Positions 1 to 13,300 of a stretch of DNA of 64,000 nt are shown here, piece by piece (within the stretch, counting starts at the first letter, position 1; every line of letters starts with the position of its first letter). The stretch lies in NCBI GenBank assembly GCA_002633005.1, contig NMRA01000010.1, positions 1,996,352 to 2,060,351 on the forward strand, read 5' to 3'. Made by a program: the position numbers and the translations under genes. The DNA is from Phoronis australis (Eukaryota > Phoronida > Phoronidae). Under the pieces are notes generated by a model that saw only the letters and a program-made list of their open reading frames with translations, did no database searches and had not been told where the DNA came from.

Positions 1-1206
1 ACTTTCTCATTTTTCATAGATTAAAGTTTTGTAGCACCAATTTAATGATTTGCATTGTTCAAGTTATGTACCTTAACCACCAACAGTTAACATTTTGATG
101 AATTGTGGGTTTTCACAACAATGAAGTTATTGTTCATTGGTCACATTCATCCAAACTGTAGTCTGGTGAAGTGGAAACTGTACAAGAAGGAGATTCGCTA
201 AGTAGAAGCAAAGGGTTGAATTAGGGAACAAATGGGTTTAATGACTGGTTTTAAGCCATGTGAAGGTTGACTCTGTTACCTTGCTTGAATTATGTAACAT
301 AACAATTATAGACTGAGATGGATTCACTTTTAACCTGGTTTGTTAACTCTTTAATGTCTACTTGATAGGTGTGTGGCAGGAATTTACAGGTGAATATAAC
401 CTGCAGTCTAACTGACAACAATAATTGCACTTTTTCATTATAGCATACAACATTCTTTTTGCATCTCGTTTGATGAATCTGCAACATGTTACACTCAAGT
501 TGAGCTGTATAGCTTAACTGAATCATTCATAAATCCTTGTTGATCTAAAACATGTTTCATTTTTTAAAATGTATCAGCACTGGTGTCTATAACAAAATAA
601 TTAGTTATAGTTATGAATATGTAAATCTTAAAGCAGCACGGAAATATAGTTTGCAAACATTTTAAGTCTGGTCAGCATGCCACCTGTTGGCCACATCATG
701 TTATATTTGTTAGGTCACGTGATGTGGTCAACAGGTGGCGTGCAGACCAGACTTAAAAATGTTTGCGATACTTATAACCACGTGTGAATTAATCTCCTGG
801 TATCATTGATTGGAGATAATTGAAATGTCTTTGATAAAGTAAATTATGAAACAAATTGTAATTATAGGATTAAAACTAGAATATTCCACCTCCAAGTTGT
901 CTGCAATCGCAGCAGTATTATATGTTTTTAATGTTCTCTGGTGCAATGGATACCTGTGGTTTTATTCACGCATTCAGGAACAAATTTATGTGTAACTGTC
1001 TTGTGTCGACTGAGAGACTGAATATTCTGTAACTGTATTAATTGAACTAATTACTGTTGACATAACTGTCTTGTGTTGAGAAATTAATGTGTTTGTGGTC
1101 ATGAAGATTGATGTTCATTCCCAAATAATTGTTACTGCTTAATTCCAGGTCAATTATCATCTGTTGTTTTCAGAAGACTAACCCTTGCTTATTTGCCTAC
1201 TTTCAG
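1..1206. other. Upstream intron sequence with an inverted repeat
   Basis: No convincing exon is seen. The first supported exon starts at 1207 in phase 0, so this is probably the intron before it. The only structure noticed is the inverted repeat at 653-766. Confidence 0.6.
653..766. repeat. Inverted repeat, arms about 48 bp, MITE-like
   Basis: The left arm (about 653-700, starting GCAAACATTTTAAGTCTGGT) pairs with the right arm (about 718-766, ending AAAATGTTTGC) with a handful of mismatches and a spacer of about 17 bases. No coding content. It could be a small fold-back transposon remnant. Confidence 0.75.
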
Positions 1207-1308
1207 AAACTGGAGAAAGAGGCATATCAGTTGTGTGACCATATGACCCAGGGGGTCTACCTTGACCCAACTCAGAAACCCTCCAAGCTCATAGCATCAA
1301 TGAAGCTG
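1207..1308 (+). CDS. Dynein exon 1 (of window): tail before the linker
   Basis: Acceptor TTTCAG, donor GTAGGG, 34 codons, phase 0 to 0. It encodes KLEKEAYQLCDHMTQGVYLD and 14 more residues. It has no diagnostic motif alone; it is included because the phase, splice sites and open frame fit the next exon. Real N-terminal exons are upstream of the window. Confidence 0.7.
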
Positions 1309-4300
1309 GTAGGGAACATTTTAATCAATATTTAAATGTTATTCTCATCTACATTTCCTTGATTATGCTCATGGTCTGGGTTTATCGTGATGAAAGCAGT
1401 GATCATTTCTAAATATAGTCTTGCTTCTTAAAGCTTAACTTTAACACAGAGTTTTGTTATTTTATGTCTATTGGTCTAACCAGATAGCAAAGTCTTAGCA
1501 CAATAAGTAAACAAGAATTTAAACCACATGCAAATGATAGTTGAAGCTGCCTTTTGGTACGATGTTGCATCACCACGAGGTCCCAGCCCAAACAACAAAA
1601 GGCTGATAACAGTTGTATTGAATAGGGGTCTGAATAGAACACTATAATTGCGTGTCGGTGTTATTCGCAGCTCTTTGAATTAAAAGGTGATTCTCGTGAC
1701 ATAGACAGAAGCAACCCAATATGTTTAACTGTTCGTTACATTTGGCAATTTGTGGCACTAGTGGGCTCAAAGCGATGCTCTTAAATGTAGGAACCAAATT
1801 TATGTTTTCAAATCTGTTGTGGTCATGCTTGCTGACGACTTAAACTTTAAATCACCTGTAACTGTGTTATATTTTATTGGTCATTTTTCTGATGCAGGTG
1901 CAGGCACAGTTTTCAGACGTCAAGCGCAAACTGGAGGAAGTCAGTAAATGGAAGCATTCGATAACCAACAAGTCGCACAAGCTGTCGTTTTTAGATGAAC
2001 TCTCCAAAAAGATGGACATACGACAAGAGTTGTGGAAGTACGTGGATGTGACGGAAAATGCGATCATGGAGTGGAAGAGACTGTCATTTAAAAAGGTCAG
2101 TCTTTGTGTGGTGGTAGGGTTTGACTTATGCCGGCCTAATTTTTGATCCACTGCTCATAAGTTTAGGGGTCAAAATATAATACGTAAAACTATCATTTAA
2201 AAGTTAATGTTGTTGTCAGTGTCGAATTCTAATCCAAAATGCTTCAGGACTTAAAACATTTTAAAACACTCACCCGGTTCTGAATTGCCAGCAAATGAGG
2301 TGGCGACTCAAGTCACACAAAATGTGTGCATGCGGCATTTTTGAGTTTGCAATCGTCATCAACCCCCAAAAAGTAATTGAGTCCTATTGTCTTTCGTATT
2401 CTTATTGGTAATGGAAATCAAGTCCTGTAATGGTAAGGAATATGGTGAGACTGATTGTATGAGTCTAAGTGGTTGATTTCATTTTTTGATTTTTGGCAGC
2501 TTAATACTGAGAGGAAATGCAATGTTTTAAAAACAGGAATACTTCTTGTGCAAATAAGCATAACAGAGTCTCAAGAAAACAATTACCTGGACCTCATGGT
2601 TGAGATTTACTGTGATGTGTGTCTCCCTCTGGTGTCTATAAGGAAACCTTTTGGATACCCCTTGCTCTGTTATACACAATCAAGTCATTTCAAGACTGGC
2701 AGTATCAGATTTGGTGAGGTAGCAAGACTGACTGTTACATCTTAATACCAAGCGTATAAGACATCCATTGTCCACATAAACCAGTTTGATTCTGATGCAA
2801 CTTCTCTCATCCTCAGATCAACGTACAGAAGATTCTTGACAAGATCATGGAGTGGCAGGCGACGGCTGGTCACATGAAAGACCACCTACCTGATGGGGAC
2901 AAGGTGCTGGCTCACTGGTTCAAGATGTTGACCGACTTCAAGCAGCATCTACCTATGCTGCACAAACTGTCACACGAGGCTCTCAAGGTAGGGGCTCCAA
3001 TGAACTTACTATTTTTGGACCGTTTGAGATGTTAACTGACTTTGGATGGCATCTAATCATGATGCATTGACTGTCTTATGAGGCTCTTCCATTATTGGGA
3101 TATTAACTGCAAGGATATTTCGACTTGTGCAAAGGTGGTTGACAAAGTATACTGTTATAATCTAGCGCTCCACGTAGTCATCCAGTCACCTTTGGTGGCA
3201 GAGACATTTTGCAAGTGTTTTACTTGTGAAGTCGGTTGCTAACTCAAGAAACTGTTGGCAAGACTTTGCACTTCACGTGCATTATCTCATCAAACTCGCA
3301 AGACAGCACACCTTAGTGAATGGACACCAGGTTTCACCTACAAAATAAATCTGATATTATTACATAGTTGTTCAGTCTCTACCATTAGACTCCTCATTAC
3401 AGAACAGTAGTGAACAATGTAAGTGTTTTTAACTTGTGATGAATAATTGCACCAAACACTGTCTGATGTATTAACCTCATTTTCAAATCTCATTCACCAG
3501 GCTCGGCATTGGAGGTCAATATTTGTTGGCTTTGGTGAGATCTACGACCCGAGCTGGGACTTCACTGTTGACGATTTGTTATCCTTTGATCTCGCCAAAC
3601 ACTCACTGTTGATTAACAGTGTCCACCAGGGGGCGAAGGCAGAGTTCGCTCTCGAGAAACAGCTGGTAAAACTGCGACGGATGTGGGAAGAGAAAGAGTT
3701 CAAACTGGCCAAGCACATACCTGATAGTGTTTACTCAGGTGAGAGAACATTCACAGGATATACTTTGGTAAACAACATACAACCAAATATCAGATTGTAT
3801 ACCGACCCATGTATTGGTGCTTATTTCCCTTATTCTCAACATGGGGTATCCTTGTCAGAACAAACTCTTGACATCTGTGTTTTGAGTACCTATTTTTCCA
3901 ACAAAAAACAATTGAAGCTGCATGTTGCCCTCTTGATCTGGCTACAATATGAAAATCGACTTGAGCTGGATTGCTGCTACTCCATGGCTGACATCACATT
4001 CAAACCATCATAGAATCAAAACAAGATTTATTTCTTTAATAATGAACACAAAAGGCAAGCTTGTGCTGCCACATTTTCTCAATACACAACAGATTGTCAA
4101 GTGGTAACGTGGTGAATGATTACGTGTGGCCTGGATAATAGTGCAATCTAGAGGACGGGGAGGCAATGTTTGTTTAAAAAGCATCATGTCTAATCGTATA
4201 CACTGTAAAATGGTATTTCTGCCAAGTGAAAATGTTATCCAATGGCACCAGCTGCGATGAAGAAGTACTACCAGCTGCAGCCAGGTGGCGATAACAGTCA

Positions 4301-7300
4301 CTGGTCCTGCATTGTAGCCCTCCTTGCTTTCTAAAATTCGCTCATTTCTCCTTAAAATAACAAATGACATTGTGTTTGCAGGCCAGCAACTTCCATCGTC
4401 GCTGACTGGTGGCAAGAAATTGAAGCGATTTGAGAAGTACCGTCTCGAGAAGGCTCTGGCCAACACTCCCAAGGGCCTGGATGTGAGGGATGATGACCTA
4501 TATGTGTTGATAGGGGTGGAAGAGCTCAAATATCTACTGCAGGTAGGTGGCGCATGCCGATCCGGGACCCCAGTCAGCCACTGAATACCAGTTTCCATTA
4601 ATCGTCATATAATTGAGAAAATATTTTCTTGCACTAGAACGTACTACGCTCATCTGTCATTTTATGCCAAGTTGGCTGTCGTTTAGTTGTCTCTACCTCA
4701 TTGGATCTGTGAATTGATTATGTAAATGTTTACATGTAAGCAGCTTAAGGCATTTGCTACTCTGAACACAGTAGTCTGCTCTTATGTACATAAATATGTC
4801 AATTTGGATGAGAGACCCCAGTGCATAGTTCTGTTTTAAAATAATGTTCATTGCGCTATGCTTTTTTTCTTTTATTTCGTTTCTCTTTTTATCTCTTTTC
4901 TTTTCATTTTTCTTTTTTTCCTCTTTTTATCTTTTTTCTCCTTTTTCCTTTTTTTTCTGTTTTTTTTTTACTTTTTTCTCTTTCTTTTCCTTTTCCTTTT
5001 TTTTCTTTTTTCTTTTTTCCTTTTCCTTTTTTCTTTCTTTTTCTTTTTTCCTTTTCTTTTTTGAGGTAAAGCATTTATTAATCCAACCAGCCAGTCCATA
5101 GTTGTACAGCAATATGAAATCTAGTCAAGTATATCAAACAGATAGAAATATTATCGAACCCTATAAAACTTAGTTGCTAGGCAAAAAAGAAGACCACCTT
5201 GCCTGGAATCTCTCAGGAGCCAATTTATGTTTGTAAATAATTTTTTCCAGGTTGTGGTAATCACAAACATCCTGTAAAAATGACTGGACATTGGGCTTAC
5301 CGTTTTGCTGTCTTTGCCTATATATAAATAAATGAAATTTCGCTAATCAAAAAATTAAATTTACAACTTCCAATCTACAGGCTGGATCTCCAAACAAGGC
5401 GGTAGACATTTAACTGCAGAGGAAAATTACATTGGTTTATCGTCCATGTTTTTGAACATCTCCAAAAATTCTGAACAAGTAAACATTCCCAATACAATTA
5501 AATGTAGAATTGTTTCTTTGTTTTAGTAAGAGTTTGTACACTGCGCTATGCTCACTCTGTCTCACATTTGTGTGATTTTCCTGCTTTATATGAAATCCTG
5601 ATTTCTTTGAATGTTTTTATTCGTTATATTTTGGTGATGATCATGTACAGCCAATTTCACTTGTTCGTCATATATTTTCCACGTTTTATGATTTTGAGAC
5701 AAATTTGTGTTGTGTTCACAACCACTAGGTGGAGCATTTCATCTAGCAATGAAAGGATGGCCAGTTTATTTTTTCAGAAATCACAAAATTTTTATTCACC
5801 ATCTTTCGTTCATATTTGAGATAGATGATAATTCTGTTGATCTTGCATTGTACAGGACAGTCAGCTAACTCTCAAGTCTATGTTGTCATCGCCATATTTG
5901 GCCGACCTGCGCAGTGAAACTGAGGCTTGGACGGATGCACTGAGGCAGATAGAAGAAATCATTGATCTCTGGTCCACCTGTCAGACCAAGGTGTGTCAGT
6001 AGTTCTCTTAAATTTTTCACCATTATGATAATAATTCTTCAGTTTAGGATAAAAATAGGTGCTAAAATTGTGATCAGCTTGTGAGTCTTGTTACATCACT
6101 GCAAACGTGGTTTGGTGAGAGTGAAGTTTTCTGAAATGAGAATTGTAATTTGGTAAAAGAAATTTCACATGTCAGCCATAGTGTGTCCCAAACTGAAGAA
6201 TGTTTAGCGCGTGTTGTTTTATTTTCACCTTTAAGTGTTAAAATGCTTTTTCAGAGAAGTTCTTGTCTTAGCCTTTAAAAATGGCAATTCCTTCCTTTCT
6301 CTGATATCAACGTGTTGAATTGATTTCTTTCATTTTTTGAAAGCTATAATTATATTAATTTTTGGTAAACATACCATGACTCAAGATCAAGTTAGAAATG
6401 ACGCATAAGAGCCTGTTGTAGAAGAATTTTAAGTTAGTATCTTGTAATTTTGTTTAGCTTTGTGGAATATGAAAAGGTCAGTTTTCTGAGGTGTTTTTAT
6501 CTTTTACAGTGGCTGTACCTTCTGAAAGTGTTTGAAGATGCTGAGATTTACAGAGCTATGGCTAAAGATTGCTTCACATTTATAGATGTCAATGAAAAGC
6601 TCAAGGTAAATACACGACTGTGATTTTGTTACTATTTGTAATGAATAAAACATTTTGTTAAAAAATTGATATTTGTTTATGGTAATTTGTCAAACTTCAT
6701 GGGATTTATTTTTCAAAATTAAAATACAATATTGTACGAAGCCATGTAGTTTTTGTAGCTACCCATAACATTTCTTTAAAAGTATCAATTAAGCACAAAA
6801 TATGCTAGTTGCTGGAGACAACGGAGCTTTTTCAGTCATCAAGGATTCAGACAGTGTAATGATTAGGTTGGAAATGGACAACCATTTAAAAATTTATTTG
6901 TCTGAAACGCGAAAGGACTTCACGATGGTTGACAATTAACTTAAGGTTATTGTTTTACTGTCGAAGTACATTGTTTTAGGAATACCAGATTGACATGGTG
7001 CTTTCAATAATGGTTCTGTACTTGGTATCTTAAACAGGAAGTTATGGCCGCTGTCATCAAAGATCCACTCATCACTTCTGTCCTCCAAAAGAGGAGAGCA
7101 GACAAGTCTTACAGGCCTCACCAGGGAGAGAACCTGCGTATACTGTTTGTCAATCTGATCAAGACCCAGGTGGGGTTCAGGAGAGTTACTTTTAGTCACT
7201 CAATTAACACAGTCTTGATTTTTTCGTGTTCAGTCAACCAATGATTTAATAGTCGTGCAGCATTCTGCAGTAAAGTTGCATTAGTTACTGTTTGGTGTTA

Positions 7301-10300
7301 AATCTGTAGAAGACAATCATGCAAGACTTGTTTCATTGATAGTGTAAGCATATAAAATATTTTTACAGTGGCTCCATTTGCATCTGAAGAAGCTATTTCC
7401 AATGCTGAATTAAGTCTTAATTGTTGGTTCCATTCCAGAGCAATTTGTTGAAAATTTTTGTCGAAATTCGTGTATAGTATCAATGAAGATTTTCGAATTT
7501 CTATTTGCGACAGTGTTCTGTGATGTATGTATGACCTATTATAAGTTACATAAGGCTTTTAAATACCTTATGTATGTGTCTCTAATTCATTTTGTGTTAA
7601 CTTCCTGATTTTCAAAATTATGCTGCATATCTCTTCAGGAGACAATCCTTCAAAATTTAAAGAAGCTACTGAACAGCACTCGGGCAGAATTTCCACGTCT
7701 CTTCTTCCTTTCGGATGACGAAGTGGTGAAGCTATTGTCCATCTCGCGCAACCCTAAAGCTCTCCTACCGACTGTCAGGAAGTGTTTCCATGGCATCCAG
7801 TCTCTTACGTACTCTCTGCCACCAGATGACTCCAATATGAACTCGCCTCTGGATTTTACACTCAATGGTAATGAAACTCATGTTGGTTTTCATGGAAAGA
7901 TGGTACATGCGTTGACTTTCTGCTTACATGGAGTTTACATTTGTGAGATACTCATGCCTCTGTCATATGGAGCTTCTGGCACCAATTCAATGAGTTTACG
8001 GCAGAAAATGTTCACATCACCCAACAGTAGGAAGATTATTGGGAGCGTTGACCGAGTTCTGACATTCAAAATCGCCAATTTCAACTACTGACTAGATGAA
8101 AAATCACTGTATAGAACTTATAGCTTGAAGCAGCTAAGCGTCACCCACAATTTATGACCAACGCTTGAATTCTAAACCGATTTTTCATTGTGTTTTTCAA
8201 AAGATATTGACTATCACAAGTGACCAAATCACACTACGACACAGTTTGTCGTAGTCAGCATGCCACCCGATAAGTTATCATTTGACTTTGCTGCTCATAA
8301 AATAAATCAAGTCTTTTAGCACATAGCACATAGCAAATGAACGATATCAACATATTGCCTGTCATTTGTTTCAGTCAGCTCGTGAGGTCAGCAACAGCAA
8401 GCACTGAATGTGCTGCAAGCTTTCAAGAATCATTTACGTGTTTAAAAAAATTATAGTATTAATTGCTTCACAAGTTCAGTGCACTCACTGCGCCTTTGTT
8501 TAAGTCATGTGACCTGGTGCTGGGTCTGCATGCTCTTTGATACTTTTGACTTTAAAGCCTGTCTTCAACGGTAACACATGTAAATTTGGTTCCTACAGTT
8601 TAGAGCATATCACTCTGAGCCCACTAGTGCCACCTGCACGCAATGGTGTTCTATTCAGATCCCTATTCAATACAACCTTTTGTTGCTTGTGCTGGGATCT
8701 CGCGGTGACGCAACATGGCTCGAAAAGGCAAGCTTCACTTATCATTTGACGGGCTTACATTTGCGTGATTGAACTCACGTTTTCTTATTTTACTAAGGCT
8801 TTTCTAGGACTATCTGGTTAGCCTAATACACCTAAAGTAATAAAATTCCGTTGAAGTTAGGCTTTAAGTAGTGATGAACTGATGGGTGATAACATGGAAA
8901 AGTAATCAGTTATGACCAAAAAACCTAGTGGTTGAGCCTAATACAAACAGTCATTATGTATTGATGATCAGCTGGTGAACACTGTCCAATCACCATTACT
9001 ATGAAAATTTATGCGATTTCTATCTCGATTTTTTTCGTTATTAATAAAATTGAATGATGACCACATGCATGCTACTCAGCAAAATTGGATTAATGATTTT
9101 GTACTAATCTGTTGCACTTTTTGTTTAAAATTTTTCAGTAATCAGATTAATTAGTTATGTAATTATTTTGGTCACCCCTTACAGCGCTGGATTTGAACAG
9201 TAAGTTACCTCTATCCCGTACAATGCCACCATCGCCTGTAGAGTAGATGCCGCCTTTTCGATTGTGTGGATATTGATGCTAGCGCCCCCGTGTGTTTAGG
9301 GCAGTATTTCCTACACGTTTAGTGCAACAGTAGCTGTTTGTCATTTTCTACTTGCATGTTCTAGGCCAGGGTAGAGGTTTTGCATTTTTTAGTTTCGTCA
9401 TGTCTTTGGTTTATGGAGTTTCAAATAATTATACTTCGTATGGAGTGAATTTTTATGGTTTGAGCATGGGCACGTTTGAAATTTGATTATCTCAACACTG
9501 GAAATTTTCATTTTAATGAGAAAAATTGTTTAGTCATGTTTAGCTCTTTGGCCATTGAATTTTTTGCTGTACTTAGTTTATGATAAACTGACCCAGTACA
9601 AGAGTCATTCCTGCAGAGGGTGACTGCGCTGGCGTTAAGAGTTCCTTTCATCATGAACGTCATCCAATCTACAACTATTTACCCATCTCTACAAGGATTA
9701 ATTGAGGAAATATTTGTTAATTTTTTTACTGGATAATTTCCTTTACTCAAAGTTGAAACTGGTCCTTTCCAGTGGTTCTTCTGTCAGACATGGTCTTATT
9801 TTATTTCTTTGTTTTGAAATTCTATTTCTTGTGTCTTTGAGCTTTTGTATGATTCCCTCTCCCAACAGCACACAAACTCCAGGTCACCGCCCTCAATGGT
9901 GGCCATGGTGAGCAGGTACCACTCAACAAACCCATCGCTGCCATCACTAGCGCCACCCAGTGGCTGTCCAACCTGGAGCGACTGATGAAGAACACGATGG
10001 CCTCTGTTCTGCAGGAATGTGTTCAGGCCAGAATGGATGATGGTAAGATACTTGTCTAGCATTTTCTGTTGCAAGCTCACCAAGTCCAACAAGCCGTGTG
10101 CTTACCCAAGTTTGCACCCTTTGCGTTATGTATTACTGATTCTTAATCCAAAATTCATAAAAGTTCAAAAATGCTCAGATTTTGGTATACCAAACTTAAA
10201 AGTGACAAATTCCTTATGGCAAAATATTTGCAAAATTGCACGCTAACCTTTTTGGCTATTTCTGTTTTTATCACTCTTCTGAAGATTTTGCTCAATTTTT

Positions 10301-13300
10301 CTTGTAAATTTGACACTATTTTACTGCATTCAAAACTTGTAAGATTGAAGAAGATACAAACATGTATTACTATAATAATTATATTTCTGATCTTTGACTA
10401 AAGAAGTTTGTTTTTATTTGTTTTCTGTTATATACTCTCAGAAACCTGTGGTGTGCGATAATATATCAAAGTATTAATGTGGGCCGGGCGTCACTTTCTT
10501 TCCTCAATCATGGAAGCATTTTTAAATTATTTTCAGGCAACAACGGACCCAGTAAGATTCTTTCTGAGCTCTCGAGAATCGAGCAAGCGATGAAGTCCAC
10601 AAATCAGGAGGGAGTAGATGACATGGTGAAGGAGGTCAAGCAGACATTCTCGCACTGGTTGGTCAGGTTCCCTGCACAGTGTGTGCTGGTAGCCGAGGCC
10701 ATTTTGTGGGAGAGACGGATGTTTAGAATTCTCTCTGAGCAGACATTGCACCAGCTGACCTCAGTCAAGTAAGTGTGTTGTACTGAAGTGGTGACATAAC
10801 GAGTTATTAAACTTTTAGAAAATCAACTTTTTGTTTAGCTTTGATTCGAGATTTCAGAGAAGTTTCTGAACTGTGATCATCTCAAGGCACTCAGAGTTTA
10901 AAATGAGATTGCGCACATATTTGGAGGCTGGAAAATCTGCAATTTCTAACTGAAATAAAACAGTTTGAGACAGTTCATTGCTTCAAAAACATGAGCTCCA
11001 TCCAGGGCACTATACAGTTCTGAAGTAATAGCACCTCTTTCAGAAATTGAATTATTTCTTCTGACTTGCAAAATTTAAACAGAACGTGATGTTCCATTGC
11101 GATGCATACGTGTCCTGACAAAATTGACACACTAGTTACGAACCCAGGACATGTAAGTACACTTTTGCTCAAGTCAAGTCATGTTTTTAAGGTATTCATC
11201 AGATCATATCATACCTCTAAGTACTAACAATCTTTCAGGTCCGACCTATCCTCTTGTATTGATCAGTACTACAGTATTCTGTTGGAGAACTGCCAGCAGT
11301 TTCAGCAGACGGACATGCGCAGTCGTCTGCACATTCTACTGGGAAACCTCATCAACCAATGCGTCTATCACAGGGATGTCGTCAACTGTAAGGGGCATGA
11401 TTTTCATGTTTAAAAAGTATCCACATTTTTATTGCCATTAAAACTTATCCAAGATTGCACTTCAGTATGCAGTATAATGAATTCGGTCTTCGAAAAGAAA
11501 AAATTTGAAGCTGATTACATCAGTTTTTGGCCACAATAGAATCTGTGAGGATGTCTTATGAATAGACGAAACATCAAATTAATATGAACTTTTTCATTTG
11601 TGCAGCAATTGTCCATTTTTTATTATTTCATCATTATTGACTTTGCAGACTTTGCAGATCATTTTTGAATGACCCACAGGGTCTCAAATTTAGGGGCCAA
11701 TTAAGCTGACTGGGTTACTTTTAGGACTGTGTCATTGGCGTGTACAAATTTTCAATCACACACCTTGATTGCTTACCTTGGGCTCACAGGTACATTGAAA
11801 CTGTGTTGCTCGTACACGTTATTTTGTCTTGAACACCCATTTGGAATATTAAGAAAATAAATGTTTGATTTCAATGTAGATTTTGATTTCATTTCTTGTT
11901 TTTTGCTAAACGTTGATTCCGTGAATCTTATTTGTAGCTTTGCAAAGGCAGAGCTGCGTGAATGACAGCTGCTATGATTGGCTGAAAGTGTTGACTTACC
12001 ACGTGGATGTGAGCCGTGTCCTGAGGGCCAAGACTGTTCTCCTTGACCAGAGTGACCCGCCCATACCGCAGGCACCGGCCACTGAAAAACCGACTGTCAT
12101 GAGAAGCCGGCCGCCAACAAAACTTGCAAGTAAGCCCCTAGGAATGTATAGTATATGTAGTGGGACATCTGAATTCTGCTCTTAGTTGATTTTTATAATG
12201 ATCTTTGCAGCTAAAGCAGTCATGGTCCAATCATGATCCAATCAATTCATTTCCTTCAGTATTACTTAACCTTCTCCCGTTTAGGTGACACAAGTTCTCC
12301 CCAGATGGCGCCACGATCTGAGACCACTGTCGAGAACACCAACTACTTTGGCCCATGCACTGTCCACCAACTGGGCGCCACCTTGAGTTATGAACATGAG
12401 TACATCGGGCCGGCCACACGACTCATCACCACCCCACTTACTGACCGTGCTCATATTACGCTGACGACATCACTGAACTCATTTAAGTGTGGCACTTTGA
12501 TTGGTCCATCCTGTACAGGAAAGACAGCGACAGTGTCCGACCTTGTCAAGGTAAAGTTATCTTTGCTCACTATGCTTGGTGGTATGTATTGTCTATTATG
12601 GTCAATGGTATGTTTATCGTATCATCTCCTATGGAGTGGGGTATGTACAGTGTATCATCTCCTATTACGGTCAGTGGTACGTATATTGTGTCTTCTTCTA
12701 TTGTACAAGTCAATAACATTTAGCTCCAACACCTGATTATGTAATTTTTGTCGAGGACACGTTGAGAATTAGTTGAATTGATCACCAAATAACTTCTGAA
12801 GTTTTCCAACTATCTGCAGTTCAAAAAATTGTTAAAATGAAGTACTAGAATTTACCCAAATGCACCTATTTATATCTCACACATTTTTTTCATTGACAAC
12901 TGTTTGCAAAGCTGAAAGTGAAATGTCGTCTGCTTTCTATGTGACTCACTATTCTTTGCTGTAGGCTTTGGGTCAACAGTGCTTCACTATCAACTGTTCT
13001 CAAGAGATGACTGTGCCAATGGTCCTGCAGAATATCCGGGGCATGATCCTCTCTGGGTGTTGGGGATTCTTTAATGAGACAGATCGCATGACGCAAGGTC
13101 TGTTATATATTCAAGCAGGTTTCATTCTTCTCTATACATTTTTGCAAATTTCAGCAATATGTGATTTTCTGTATTCCTTTTCGGAAATGGATTTGGAGAC
13201 TGTTCACATTTATTAGCATTTTTCTGAGGGTATAAAGCATTTTTTGCACTTTTCCCTCTCCCAAAAAATGTTGATATTTTTATAAATTTTGAATAAATAA

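Noticed and set aside
4844-5112. Phe/Leu-rich and Lys/Glu-rich open frames
   Set aside because: Simple pyrimidine tract; open only because T-rich sequence lacks stops.
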